This document shows, piece by piece, positions 20,643-29,020 of a stretch of DNA of 29,092 bases. The stretch's first letter is position 1; the number at the start of each line of letters is the position of its first letter. Source of the stretch: a virus; IMG/VR virus record IMGVR_UViG_3300036822_000063, positions 1-29,092 of that record; one strand, written 5' to 3'. Made by a program: the position numbers and the translations under genes. Below the pieces are notes generated by a model. The model was not told the origin of the DNA. It made no database searches and was given only the letters and a program-made list of their open reading frames with translations.

Positions 20643-21644
20643 TCAGGCGGCGATTGCGCGCATGCCGCCGCGCAGTGGTGAGGTTAATCTGCGTGCGGCG
20701 GGAGCGACGACTGCTGTGGTCGTGGCCGCGGCCTGTGACCCGGCGTAGATGATCTTGGTCATCACCAGCAGCGGGTTCTGCACCGGGAACCACGCACCGG
20801 AGCCGCCGAGCGGGATGGAGTGGGTATGCAGGCCATCGGCGTTGATGCCGAACTGGAGGTTGCCGCTGTAGGCGTTGTTGTGCGCGTGCGCGCCGGCGGT
20901 GCTGATGTTGTGGCCGTGCAGCCCCTGGGTGTCGGTGCCGATATTGTGCGCGTGCAGACCCTGCACGTCGGTTGGGTAGGTGGTGCTGCCGAACACCGTG
21001 CTCATCACCGCATTGCCGCCGAACGCGGCGCCAGTGCCGGTCGGCGGGAGGGTCACGTTGTGCTGGTGGTTGCCCTGGGCGTCAGTGCCGCCACCGTGGG
21101 CGTGGGAGCCCTGTGCGTCGGTGCTGTGGCTGTGGCTGCCCTGCACGTCCATCGCGTGGGTATGGTTGCCACCGACCGCGGTAGCCCCGCCATGGGCATG
21201 GCTGCCGATGGTGTCGGAGGTGAGGTTGATTGCCGGCAGGTTGGCCAGCACGATCTGCTGCGACAGCACGCCGGCCTTCTGTGCGAACGCGTAGGCGAGC
21301 GTGTTGCCGTTCTGGTCGATCACGGTCCCAGGCCCGACACTGAATCTGCCAGGAGTGCTGGGGAGCGCGAACGTAGTGCTGCCGTCTCCTGAGCCCCAGT
21401 AGGTGCCGATCACCGCGAACAGCGCCGCGTAGGTGGTGCGGCTGATGTTGCGGCCGTCTGCGATTAACCAACCTGATGGTGGATTCGGCCCGGCAAAGTC
21501 CACCACCATGCCGATCGGTGCGGAGAAGCCGAGGTACTGATCCAGCGTGTCCATGTTGGCGTTGAGCTTGGTGCCCCAGGTGTCGCGCGAGGCGCCAATC
21601 TCGGGCTTGACCAGAGCGAAATTGGTGGTGGTGGTGTCCGCCAT
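20643..21644 (-). CDS. Tail-collar-domain fibre protein with HxH repeats, 333 aa
   Basis: A receptor-side fibre protein. It starts with a fibre anchor-like NFALVKPEIGASRDTWGTKL, then a phage tail collar domain at about 41-103 (APIGMVVDFAGPNPPSGW, ADGRNISRTTYAALF, STTFALPSTPGRF). After it come nine HxH motifs set in G(S/N/L)HxH repeats, ending near residue 290. HxH pairs in T4 gp37 bind iron in a needle-like trimer tip, and the same may apply here. Coupling: TAATG with the upstream gene. Confidence 0.85.
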   Translation of the reverse strand: MADTTTTNFALVKPEIGASRDTWGTKLNANMDTLDQYLGFSAPIGMVVDFAGPNPPSGWLIADGRNISRTTYAALFAVIGTYWGSGDGSTTFALPSTPGRFSVGPGTVIDQNGNTLAYAFAQKAGVLSQQIVLANLPAINLTSDTIGSHAHGGATAVGGNHTHAMDVQGSHSHSTDAQGSHAHGGGTDAQGNHQHNVTLPPTGTGAAFGGNAVMSTVFGSTTYPTDVQGLHAHNIGTDTQGLHGHNISTAGAHAHNNAYSGNLQFGINADGLHTHSIPLGGSGAWFPVQNPLLVMTKIIYAGSQAAATTTAVVAPAARRLTSPLRGGMRAIAA

Positions 21645-21964
21645 TACTTCACCCCGGCCGGCGGGTTCTGCACCGTTGGCGGGCTAGCCAGATTGCCCTC
21701 CACGTTGTCGTCCGCAGTGGTGACCACGAAGTTGGCGGCGGGATCGAATGGCATGCAGACCACCCACCCCAGGGGGCCTAAGCCACGCCTGCGGCCACGC
21801 CATCCGACGCGTCGGATGTAGTCACGTCGATCGCCATAGGAGATGCCGGCGTGCGGGCGGCTGGTCTGCTTACTATAGAGCACGAACAGCGGCTGGCCGT
21901 TGGCCGGCACCCATTGCGGGTTGGCCTGCACGCCGCTGAACATCTGGCCGGCAAATGTTGGCAT
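21644..21964 (-). CDS. Small tail-region protein, 106 aa
   Basis: No family recognised. MPTFAGQMFSGVQANPQWVP start, a basic middle (RRDYIRRVGWRGRRRG) and a hydrophobic GPLGWVVCMPFDPAANFVV part. ATG 21964 has AGGAG 8 bases upstream; the frame opens farther to 22198 but that part is shadow of the next gene. It lies between fibre genes, so a fibre accessory is likely. Confidence 0.65.
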   Translation of the reverse strand: MPTFAGQMFSGVQANPQWVPANGQPLFVLYSKQTSRPHAGISYGDRRDYIRRVGWRGRRRGLGPLGWVVCMPFDPAANFVVTTADDNVEGNLASPPTVQNPPAGVK

Positions 21965-21968
21965 AGCG

Positions 21969-22271
21969 TTATCTCCTATAGGGTGCGGCCCAGCGTTCCA
22001 GCGCATCGACGCGTGCGCCCATCGTGGCCACCTCGGTATCCACGTAGCCCTTGGTCGCGGCGTGCATGTCCTCGGTCGGTTCGGCCGGCAGCTCCAGCGG
22101 TTCCGGCGGTGGCGGCTCGGGCGGCGCTGGCGCGGGATCGGGCACGTTGCCCGCGTCGCACCATTGTATATACGCCTGCCAGTCCCGGTTGCCGCCATCG
22201 TTGGGTATGAACGCTTCGTCGGCGGTGCGCTTTACGCCGTCGAAGTCGGTCACCAGTTGGTATTCGGCCAT
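21969..22271 (-). CDS. Tail-fibre accessory/assembly-like protein, 100 aa
   Basis: Resembles short proteins encoded next to tail fibres: a central RDWQAYIQWCDAGNVPDPAP block is typical of fibre assembly-type or XkdW-like proteins, followed by a Pro/Glu linker. The C-terminus has HAATKGYVDTEVATM, the same ATKxYVD motif used in both fibre proteins upstream, then a short coiled coil. ATG 22271 has AAGGAG 6 bases upstream. Confidence 0.7.
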   Translation of the reverse strand: MAEYQLVTDFDGVKRTADEAFIPNDGGNRDWQAYIQWCDAGNVPDPAPAPPEPPPPEPLELPAEPTEDMHAATKGYVDTEVATMGARVDALERWAAPYRR

Positions 22272-22281
22272 GGGGTGCTCC

Positions 22282-23442
22282 TTAGAGGTCCGCGCTGGCG
22301 GTGAAGTTCGTAAGCATTTGCCAGTCACCCGACGCAACCGTGTTGGCAGTTACCCACACTGAGAAAGTCTGAGAACCTGCGCCGATGTTGGACAGATTGG
22401 CAGATGTCGTGCCGTTGAACGCTATCGTCGGTGCTGCGCGCATTTGAACTGGCAACATGTTGGACGCGCTGACGGCATGCCCGGCCGATTGATAGCCGTT
22501 GAACAGCAAATTGCCGACCTGATAGAACCGCTGGCAGTTGGCCAGATCGAGCCGTGGGTCCAGCTTCTCCAGCGGCGTCGCGGTGCCGCCGAGTTCGAGC
22601 TGCACGCCCCAGAGGTTCACGGTGCCCGACTGCACGCCAATGTTGCCAGCGTTCGCGTTATTCGTTGCGCCAGACGAAAGCCACAGCCAAAGCACGTTGC
22701 TGTCATCCCCATTGGTGCCTAGCGTCTTACCGGCCGCACTCGGCATCGGGATGGTAACGCTGTAACGCGTCCATGACGGCCCAATTGCGACGGCCAGGCC
22801 TGACGCCAGCGCCCACGCTTGCGCGGATGGTGAGCCACCTGTGCCGAAGTTCTGTAGAATGTTAACGCCGATCTGATGCGCGGTGGGACAATAGGCGTAG
22901 AACGAAATGGTCACCGTCTTGCCGGAAAGTCGTTGCACGCCTTCAATGGGTTGTGTCAGTGCGCTATACGCCCCAGCGGTGGCGTTGCCGGTGATGCCCA
23001 GCGAGATTGCGTATCGACTGGCTTCGTCGCCGATCTGTGCCCGGCCTGCGTCGTTCTGTGCTGCTATGCCGGTATTGATCGTGTCGCCTGAGATATTCAT
23101 CCGCCAGCGATCAGCGGTATATCCGGCCACCGTCCACGGACCAAAACCCCGCTGCAGCACATTAAACAGCCCGTTGTGTATATACGACCGCCCGACGTTA
23201 TGTTCCGCCGCCGCGCTGCCAGCATCGGCGTATTGCTTGGTGGCGGCACCGAGCGGCGCGGTCGGCAGCGGATCGGCGGCCAGGATCAGCGGGCCTTGAA
23301 GGGTGCCGCCGGTAATCGGCAGCATCGCGCCGCCGCCGCTGCCGGGCAGCACGATCCATTTCGACCCATCCCACTGCCAGGTCACGCCGCCGCTGGTGAA
23401 GGTCTGGCCGTTGGTGGGCGATGCGGGAAAGTCGAGCGCCAT
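22282..23442 (-). CDS. Tail fibre protein 2 (paralogue), 386 aa
   Basis: Paralogue of the next gene upstream. A short N-terminal part (FPASPTNGQTFTSGGVTWQW) leads to GAMLPITGGTLQGPLIL and PLGAATKQYADAG, common fibre repeats. Then comes a carbohydrate-binding-like beta domain: HNGLFNVLQRG, YTADRWRM, RLSGKTVTISF, WGVQLELGGTATPLEKLDPR, and it ends NFTASADL. The same landmark set ends fibre protein 1, with one identical 56-bp DNA stretch. This shows duplication with later divergence, a way to carry two receptor specificities. Confidence 0.85.
   Translation of the reverse strand: MALDFPASPTNGQTFTSGGVTWQWDGSKWIVLPGSGGGAMLPITGGTLQGPLILAADPLPTAPLGAATKQYADAGSAAAEHNVGRSYIHNGLFNVLQRGFGPWTVAGYTADRWRMNISGDTINTGIAAQNDAGRAQIGDEASRYAISLGITGNATAGAYSALTQPIEGVQRLSGKTVTISFYAYCPTAHQIGVNILQNFGTGGSPSAQAWALASGLAVAIGPSWTRYSVTIPMPSAAGKTLGTNGDDSNVLWLWLSSGATNNANAGNIGVQSGTVNLWGVQLELGGTATPLEKLDPRLDLANCQRFYQVGNLLFNGYQSAGHAVSASNMLPVQMRAAPTIAFNGTTSANLSNIGAGSQTFSVWVTANTVASGDWQMLTNFTASADL
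22556..22611 (-). repeat. 56-bp exact repeat within fibre gene 2
   Basis: Identical to 23722-23777. Encodes the WGVQLELGGTATPLEKLDP region shared by the two paralogous fibres. The surrounding DNA has diverged, so the exact match suggests recent gene conversion or strong constraint. Confidence 0.9.
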
Positions 23443-23444
23443 GG

Positions 23445-24995
23445 TCAGAGATCCGCGCTGGCGGTGAAGTTAACCAACATGGTCCACGCGCCAGTTGCTG
23501 CGGCGTTGCCATTAACCCAGCAAGCAAATTGGCTCGATCCGAGAAGAAAGCTGCTGATGTTGTTGATTGTGTTGCCACTAGATTGCGCCATGGTGGGTGT
23601 GGAGCGCATCACCACGGGAAACAGACTACTGCCAAATAACTGAACGCCAGTCGTCGCATATCCGCCAAACAACAAAGCGCCATACTGATAGAACCGCTGG
23701 CAGTTCGCCATATCGACACGCGGGTCCAGCTTCTCCAGCGGCGTCGCGGTGCCGCCGAGTTCGAGCTGCACGCCCCAAAACGACACACTACCGGACTGCA
23801 CGCCTGGATTGCCGCCCGCCTGGGAAAAGTAGAACCCTATCTGGGTAAAATCGGTGCCGGCATTGGTGCCAAAAGTCTTGCCGCTGGTGGAGGGCAGCAC
23901 GAACGTCATCGTATAGCGGGTGCCCCATGCCGTTGTGATGGCGACAGTCTGATAGGCTGTTGAGACCGCAGCCGATGGCGAACCACCTGTTCCGAATACC
24001 TGTGCCAGCGCAACAGAGAGATTGAGCGCGGCACTTGCCGAGGCCCAAAAGCTCAAAGTCACAGTTTTGCCACTCAAGCGACGCACGGTTTCGATGTGCT
24101 GCGAAATTACTGTGTAGGCCCCTCCTCCCGCCGTTCCGGTGAAGGTAATGCTCAGCGCATAGATCGCTGCTTCGTCGCCAATCGAGGCGCGGTTAGCATC
24201 GCTGAACGAGGCAATTCCGACGTTCGCGGTATCGCCAGCCAACGCCAATTGCCAGCGATCCGCAGTAAACGCAGCGCTTGCCGTCCACGGCCCCGCCCCG
24301 CGCTGCGATACGTTCATCAGCCCGTTGTGCAGCAAGTTGCGCCCGACGTTGTTGCCAGCGGTGGCCGCGCTGACGGCCGGCACCCACGCCGCCGCGTGTC
24401 TGGCATAGGTGTTGGCGTCGTTGGGCGCGTCGGGAATGCCCGTCGGCTGGCTGTTGGCCACCACCCATTGGGTGCTGTTCACGTCGGTATACGACAGGAA
24501 CATCTGCCCTGAGACGGTATCCCACCACAGTTGCCCAGGGATCGGCAGCGTGGGCGGCGTGGCGCTGACCACCGCGTTGCCGGGTGTGGCGTGGGTGTCG
24601 ACGTAGTTCTTGGTCGCCGCCTGCGAGGCAGCAGAGGGGTCGCCTGACAGCACCAGCGCGCCGGTCATCGTGCCGCCCGCGATCGGCACCGCAGCCTGCC
24701 AGGCGCCACTCAGGCGGCCGTAGAGGTTGCCGTCGCTGGGTGCATCAGCGACCGCGTGGGCATCCACGTATTGCTTGGTGGCCGCACCCAGCGGGGTGGA
24801 CGGATCGTTCGGCAGCGTGAGCCCGCCGGTCATGGTGCCGCCGGCCAGCGGCAGGAACTTGGCCGACGCGCCGGTGGTCGCCAGCACCGCGTCGAGGATG
24901 TCGGCATTATCGTTCAGCGAGTAGCCCCAGGTCTCCTCGGAGCCGTCATAGACGGGTTTTTTCAAACCTAAGTTTGGCGTAAGCGTGTCGCTCAT
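23445..24995 (-). CDS. Tail fibre protein 1, 516 aa
   Basis: Receptor-binding fibre. N-terminal virion-binding type start (TPNLGLKKPVYDGSEETWG, then SLNDNADILDAVL). Repeats follow: LPLAGGTMTGGLTLPNDPST, GAATKQYVDAH, PIAGGTMTGALVLSGDPSAA, QAATKNYVDTH. The distal half is the beta domain shared with fibre 2, ending NFTASADL. ATG 24995 overlaps the upstream stop as ATGA; the frame opens farther, to 25463, but that part overlaps the upstream gene out of frame and is not used. The longer N-terminal part suggests this copy attaches to the virion. Confidence 0.88.
   Translation of the reverse strand: MSDTLTPNLGLKKPVYDGSEETWGYSLNDNADILDAVLATTGASAKFLPLAGGTMTGGLTLPNDPSTPLGAATKQYVDAHAVADAPSDGNLYGRLSGAWQAAVPIAGGTMTGALVLSGDPSAASQAATKNYVDTHATPGNAVVSATPPTLPIPGQLWWDTVSGQMFLSYTDVNSTQWVVANSQPTGIPDAPNDANTYARHAAAWVPAVSAATAGNNVGRNLLHNGLMNVSQRGAGPWTASAAFTADRWQLALAGDTANVGIASFSDANRASIGDEAAIYALSITFTGTAGGGAYTVISQHIETVRRLSGKTVTLSFWASASAALNLSVALAQVFGTGGSPSAAVSTAYQTVAITTAWGTRYTMTFVLPSTSGKTFGTNAGTDFTQIGFYFSQAGGNPGVQSGSVSFWGVQLELGGTATPLEKLDPRVDMANCQRFYQYGALLFGGYATTGVQLFGSSLFPVVMRSTPTMAQSSGNTINNISSFLLGSSQFACWVNGNAAATGAWTMLVNFTASADL
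23722..23777 (-). repeat. 56-bp exact repeat within fibre gene 1
   Basis: Exact copy of 22556-22611; see that entry. Confidence 0.9.
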
Positions 24996-25489
24996 GCTGC
25001 TACCTGAAATGGTCCCGGTGTCCAGACGCCCGGCGCGCACACATGTCCGGAGGTGTCGAACGTGAGTTCGAGCACCGCGGTGCCGTCCAGCGTGTTGTTG
25101 GTGCCGTAGCGGCCGGTGCCGTAGGTGCCGATGCCGTACGGTCGTGGCACGGTGACGATCAGGCCCGAAATCCCCGCCGGCGGAATCCGGATGCGGGCAT
25201 ACATCGGTGTATCCACCAGCATCGTCGCCGGCACCGTGGCCAGCAGATCGCCTGGCTCGGCCAGCGTCGGGCCGGTCCACAGCAGCGCGGCATCGATGCC
25301 GCCCCAGTCGCTGGCGGCGATCGGCCACACGATGGCGGCGCTGTTGGCGATGGTGATGCCGTCGGCGGTGAACGCGAAATGCCCCGGCACGCGGGTGTAG
25401 GCACCGAACGTAATCCGCGTCAGTTCCTCGCCGGTGTCGGCATCGCGCAGGCCGACGAAGCAATCGAACGGTGCGGACAGGACTGCCAC
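24992..25489 (-). CDS. Virion-associated hypothetical protein, 165 aa
   Basis: No named family. Beta-rich (FDCFVGLRDADTGEELTRIT; GHFAFTADGITIANSAAIVW) with a Gly/Tyr-rich turn (GIGTYGTGRYGTNN) of a type seen in tail-region proteins. GTG 25489 overlaps the upstream TAG; its stop overlaps the fibre start. The place between adaptor and fibre points to a tail or fibre-anchoring role. Confidence 0.65.
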   Translation of the reverse strand: MAVLSAPFDCFVGLRDADTGEELTRITFGAYTRVPGHFAFTADGITIANSAAIVWPIAASDWGGIDAALLWTGPTLAEPGDLLATVPATMLVDTPMYARIRIPPAGISGLIVTVPRPYGIGTYGTGRYGTNNTLDGTAVLELTFDTSGHVCAPGVWTPGPFQVAA

Positions 25490-26175
25490 TAGAACACCAC
25501 CGCAGGCTCAGCGCGCAGCGGAGCGCCAGACATTTGAGATTGTTGCTGCCACAAATTGGCTCTGGTCACCACCTGCTGGAACTGCGCGTCGGCCTGAGCC
25601 GCGCGATCATCGTCCAAGCCCCAGATGGCACCCATCTTGATGAGGCCATACAGGTAGACGGTATAGAGGTTCTCCAGGATGGGGTTGGTATCTGCCGGCA
25701 ACAGAAGTGGTTTCGGCTTCTGATAGTAGCTCATGAGTATCTGCTGCGGTACCCAGGTCGGATCTGGCGGGTCTGGTATGATTGGATGAGGGAGGAATTC
25801 TATACAATCCGCAACAAGCCTGTATGCAAAGCATGGCGCGGCTGGGTTCTGCTGGTAGTAGGCACTCGGGTACATTCCGCTAAAGTAGGTATAGGGCGAA
25901 CTCCAGCCCCCGCCTTTCGGCGACCATTCGTCCTTTAACTCCAGATTGGAGCCGCTCGCGTTATCACGGATGGCCGCCATTGTGGCAAAATCCGAAGGCA
26001 GCGAGATGTACGCAGCATCGATGTTCTGCACCGCAGACACCATCTGACACCGCGCGCGGAGCGTCTCCGCGATCTCCGTTTCAACAGCGAGCGTCCAGCC
26101 TGGCAGCAGCCCAAGGCAGTCCCTTCTGTTTAACCAGCTAAGGACGTCATCCTGGAGCTGCTGCAGCGACGCCAC
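25489..26175 (-). CDS. Head-tail adaptor candidate, 228 aa
   Basis: Resembles phage adaptor proteins that join the portal to the tail in short-tailed phages. N-terminal helix LQQLQDDVLSWLNRRDCLGL, then VETEIAETLRARCQM, then AAYISLPSDFATMAAIRDN, a pattern common in adaptor proteins. The C-terminal helix (NLYTVYLYGLIKMGAIWGLD, then AAQADAQFQQVVTRAN) also fits. GTG 26175 start. Codons are more AT-rich than in neighbouring late genes. Confidence 0.7.
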   Translation of the reverse strand: MASLQQLQDDVLSWLNRRDCLGLLPGWTLAVETEIAETLRARCQMVSAVQNIDAAYISLPSDFATMAAIRDNASGSNLELKDEWSPKGGGWSSPYTYFSGMYPSAYYQQNPAAPCFAYRLVADCIEFLPHPIIPDPPDPTWVPQQILMSYYQKPKPLLLPADTNPILENLYTVYLYGLIKMGAIWGLDDDRAAQADAQFQQVVTRANLWQQQSQMSGAPLRAEPAVVF

Positions 26176-26181
26176 GACTGG

Positions 26182-26733
26182 CTACCCGCCCGGCGGCCGT
26201 GCTGCCTGCGCTGACTGCTGTGCCTGCCACGCGGCTATTTGCTGGGGCGTCCAGCTGGTTCCCGGCGGCGCTGGCGGCGGCTGTGGCGGCGGATGGTGGA
26301 TCTGCGGCGCCGCGCGCGGCGAGGCCGATGGCGGCGGCTCCTGGCCCTCCTGGCCGCTCACCGGCACCTGCTGGCTGGCGACCACATCGGGTGCGGCCTT
26401 GCGTGCCGCCTCACCGGCGGCCATTGCAGCGGCGCGCAGCGCCTCCATCGCGCGCGGCTCCTGCATCTGGCCGTACAGCCGGACCAGCCGCACCGGATCG
26501 ATGTCGTCGAACAACACGGGCGGGGCGAAGTTCGGCACCTCGGTCTCGGGCGTGACGCCTGGTGTGGGCTTCATCTGCGCGAGCGGGCGAGCGGTCGTGT
26601 CGGTGGCTGATGGCATGTTATTCGCTCCGTTGTTGGAGAGTTTGAGATCGAAAATCGGCAGACCGCTCATGACGAGCGGGTTGCGGCGGTAGTCGTCGAT
26701 CCATGCTCGGTCTGCAGCGATGGCCTCCGACAT
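26182..26733 (-). CDS. Proline-rich late protein, 183 aa
   Basis: No family recognised. Helical N-terminus (MSEAIAADRAWIDDYRRNP), a middle helix (MEALRAAAMAAGEAARKAAP) and a disordered Pro/Gln-rich C-terminus (PPPQPPPAPPG). ATG 26733 is chosen over GTG 26736, since it gives better spacing to GGAG and forms TGATG with the upstream stop. Likely a structural accessory or scaffold-type protein. Confidence 0.6.
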   Translation of the reverse strand: MSEAIAADRAWIDDYRRNPLVMSGLPIFDLKLSNNGANNMPSATDTTARPLAQMKPTPGVTPETEVPNFAPPVLFDDIDPVRLVRLYGQMQEPRAMEALRAAAMAAGEAARKAAPDVVASQQVPVSGQEGQEPPPSASPRAAPQIHHPPPQPPPAPPGTSWTPQQIAAWQAQQSAQAARPPGG

Positions 26734-27053
26734 CACAGTCTCCTGGCGTTGTCGGTACGGAACAGGCGGGCTTCGCGGCTATCGAGCCACGCGTTCATCG
26801 CTTTGGGGTCTTTCGCGATGCCGAGCCGCATCAGCCGCTGCCAAATTACGAGCGGGATGCGCGCAACGTGCGTCACGTCACGCCGCACCAACGGGTCGTA
26901 GGACGACGCGATGGCTTTGGCGGACTCAACGATGGGCTTGGTGTTCTGGCTCTGCACGATCACAGGCAGGCCGGTTTCGCCGTCGGTGAACACCTCGGTG
27001 GAGCGCTGGGTTGCTTCGTCGTAATTCTCATACAGGGGGATATCGCTACTCAT
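26733..27053 (-). CDS. Late-operon hypothetical protein, 106 aa
   Basis: No named family. Contains a beta-like stretch (GLPVIVQSQNTKPIVESAKA) and a helical C-terminus (IPLVIWQRLMRLGIAKDP, then LDSREARLFRT). It is the first late gene downstream of the EndoVII-like insertion, and its start lies only 17 bases from the TATAA element of that insertion's leader, so the two transcripts would start back to back. Confidence 0.65.
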   Translation of the reverse strand: MSSDIPLYENYDEATQRSTEVFTDGETGLPVIVQSQNTKPIVESAKAIASSYDPLVRRDVTHVARIPLVIWQRLMRLGIAKDPKAMNAWLDSREARLFRTDNARRL

Positions 27054-27069
27054 TGAGCGTTATCCCTGA

Positions 27070-27145
27070 TATAAGCGGGGCGTTGCTGGCTCATCACAGC
27101 CAACAGCGCCCCTGACCCTGATCCTGTATGAGAGGACCGAAGGCT
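27070..27145 (+). promoter_or_regulatory. Leader module of endonuclease gene B (TATAA element, hairpin, RBS)
   Basis: TATAAGCGGGG, preceded by TGA that gives an extended -10 pattern, is followed by a 15-bp stem (GGGGCGTTGCTGGCT / AGCCAACAGCGCCCC, one mismatch and one G-T pair). Then CTGACC, AGAGGA and AGGCTATGCCAT across the start. It aligns end to end with the leader at 17951-18028. Confidence 0.6.
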
Positions 27146-27784
27146 ATGCCATCCAACGATGAAGACGCCCTGCGTGCAATCACAAACGCCGGTAGCAACA
27201 CCTGGCGGCGAGCGAACATCGAGCATAGGCGCGCATATGCAAATACGTATAACGCCGCGCACCGCGAGGAACGCGCCGTCTACATGAAAGAGTGGGAAGC
27301 TAAGAACAAGGAAGCCCGGCGCACCTATCGGCTCAACCGCTACCAAGAGAACAAAGAGAAGCTCAGTAAACAAAGCGAGGCGCGTGTTACGGCCTGGGTT
27401 GCGGCAAATCCAGAAGCACGTAAGGAACACCAGCGCCGCTACCGCGAGAAGAACCGCGAGAAAATCCAGCAGTACAGCCACGATTACATTCGGGACGAAA
27501 ACGGCGAGATCAACGCTCAAGAGAAACAGCATCAGGCACGCCAGCGCGTCCAGCGTGCCGTCGACTTGGATACGTTGGCAGGACGCCCGCGGCCTGAGGT
27601 CTGCGAGATCTGCGGCGGAGCACCCGACAAGGGGAAGGTGCTGCACTTCGATCATTGCCACACCAAGGGACATTTCCGTGGATGGCTCTGCCGCAAGTGC
27701 AACCTGGCGTTGGGTAACGTAGAAGACAATATCCAACGCCTGGAGCAACTCATCGCTTACCTCAAGCGCGACGCCGGCGCCTGA
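27146..27784 (+). CDS. Endonuclease VII-like (HNH) protein B, 212 aa, antisense to late operon
   Basis: A recombination endonuclease VII-type HNH nuclease, probably acting as a mobile homing element. The C-terminal core holds CEICGG (C153, C156), LHFDHCHTKG (H167, D169, H170, H172), RGWLCRKCN (C182, C185) and LGNVEDN, the full zinc and active-site set of the family. The N-terminal ~125 residues are basic helical repeats (YMKEWEAKNKEARRTYRLNR, YREKNREKIQQY) like those of protein A. ATG 27146 is chosen by matching leader A; ATG 27128 is in frame but lies inside the ribosome-binding region. It sits between the capsid gene and the next late gene, on the opposite strand. Confidence 0.85.
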   Translation: MPSNDEDALRAITNAGSNTWRRANIEHRRAYANTYNAAHREERAVYMKEWEAKNKEARRTYRLNRYQENKEKLSKQSEARVTAWVAANPEARKEHQRRYREKNREKIQQYSHDYIRDENGEINAQEKQHQARQRVQRAVDLDTLAGRPRPEVCEICGGAPDKGKVLHFDHCHTKGHFRGWLCRKCNLALGNVEDNIQRLEQLIAYLKRDAGA

Positions 27785-27819
27785 GTTTCTCACTTCTGGG
27801 TTGTAGACTGTTGAAATCA

Positions 27820-28803
27820 TTACTGATTTAGATCTGCAATCCAGGCGTGCGACTTCGGTGCTGTAGGGCGCAAGCAGCCCTCGAATACAACCCCGCCTTG
27901 CGAATTGTCGCCCGTTTGGGCGTAATCTTGCTGAATCATATCGCGCTCAGGTAGTGGTGCCAGTTCGATGTAGTCCGTCGACACCAGCAGCATCTGATGC
28001 GGTGGGCAGAACCGGTCGGGTGCGAGTTGCAGCGTGCCGAAGTCGGTGCGGAAGACATCGACCGCCCCCTGGATGGTCATGGAGTCGCGCGGTGATGCGG
28101 TGACGATGTTCTGCGCGACGATGGCGTTGTTGGTGCCGCCCTGCGACAGCGTGGCAAAATAGAGTTTCACCGAGCCTGACATGATGCCGAGGTCGGGCTT
28201 GCCGCCGGCCTGCCAAGCTTGCTGCATGGCGGTCTGCACGTGGGCGAGATCGAGATCGTAGAGGGTGCCTGCGGTGCCGGCATTGGAGCCGTCGCCGATC
28301 GGCATGACGCCTGCGCCTGCGCCGCGTGCGCCGTTGACGCAATAGGTTGGCAGTCCGGACATATGGCGCGGATCGGTGACGGTCTTTACCAGCGGGCTGG
28401 TGATGGCTAGCTCAAGGTCGCGCTTGCACTCCATGCCGCGCAGAATCATTTGCCTATTGTATTCATCCTCGCCGCCGGCCACGTCGACCACGCGCAGAGT
28501 GTTGGACACGCCGACGGTGTGGGCGATGATCTGGCAGACGTTGTTGAGCCGCACCGGCTTGAGCACCACCTGCATGACGGCGGTGAAGCCTTCGGGCTGG
28601 AAGTTGTCGTATGCGGGGTTGAGTTCCTGGACCAGCCACTCGGTGAGGGTCTGCGATGCACCTACGCGGGCGCATGCGCTAACTAATGGTGTCTCATCCG
28701 GATCGATACGGTAAATGATATTTGCGAGGTCCTCACGTACACCAACAGCGCCGGTCTCGATGTAAGTGCCTGCGGGCGCTGAGCCCATACTTGCAAGAGC
28801 CAT
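27820..28803 (-). CDS. Major capsid protein, SU10 / DUF5309 family, 327 aa
   Basis: Forms the head shell. VREDLANIIYRIDPDETPLV at about residues 22-41, then TEWLVQEL, LNNVCQIIAHTVGVSNTLRV and GMECKRDLELAI fit the SU10-type (DUF5309) capsid family. Length 327 aa is usual. ATG 28803 (MALASMG) has GGAG 8 bases upstream; GTG 28812 would add three residues. First late gene in the window. The last ~45 codons, next to the EndoVII-like insertion, look more AT-rich than the middle of the gene. Confidence 0.82.
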   Translation of the reverse strand: MALASMGSAPAGTYIETGAVGVREDLANIIYRIDPDETPLVSACARVGASQTLTEWLVQELNPAYDNFQPEGFTAVMQVVLKPVRLNNVCQIIAHTVGVSNTLRVVDVAGGEDEYNRQMILRGMECKRDLELAITSPLVKTVTDPRHMSGLPTYCVNGARGAGAGVMPIGDGSNAGTAGTLYDLDLAHVQTAMQQAWQAGGKPDLGIMSGSVKLYFATLSQGGTNNAIVAQNIVTASPRDSMTIQGAVDVFRTDFGTLQLAPDRFCPPHQMLLVSTDYIELAPLPERDMIQQDYAQTGDNSQGGVVFEGCLRPTAPKSHAWIADLNQ

Positions 28804-28839
28804 TGAAGCCACTCCATTGCATGCGCGCGTGCTTCAATG
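28801..28839 (-). promoter_or_regulatory. Hairpin at the capsid gene start
   Basis: CATTGAAGC (28801-28809) and GCTTCAATG (28831-28839) form a perfect 9-bp inverted repeat. On the mRNA the right stem arm ends in the start ATG, and the ribosome-binding GGAG lies in the loop. This could tune capsid translation. Confidence 0.45.
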
Positions 28840-29020
28840 CACTAGCGCGCGTTGAACCGATGGGATTGGTTCGCAATGGTCAGTGACTGTCGGTCTGTTC
28901 AGCCCGTCACTCGGGACATGGCGTTGCCACTCCGAGGCGTCTGACGACCGGCGACATCAGGCCAGCGACGGCACGGGGCGCGCGGCGGGACATGAACCGG
29001 GCCATCAGGGAGGAAACCGG
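28840..29020. other. Intergenic stretch upstream of the capsid gene
   Basis: About 180 bases with no convincing gene on either strand. One weak inverted repeat, AGTGAC near 28885 with GTCACT near 28915. No clear promoter seen. Confidence 0.3.

Noticed and set aside
24996-25463. N-terminal extension of fibre protein 1 (672-aa frame)
   Set aside because: It overlaps the 165-aa gene in another frame and is Arg-rich noise; the real start is the coupled ATG 24995.
27050-27820. Minus-strand frame of 256 aa with hydrophobic stretches
   Set aside because: Shadow of the EndoVII-like gene, which has a complete zinc and active-site set.
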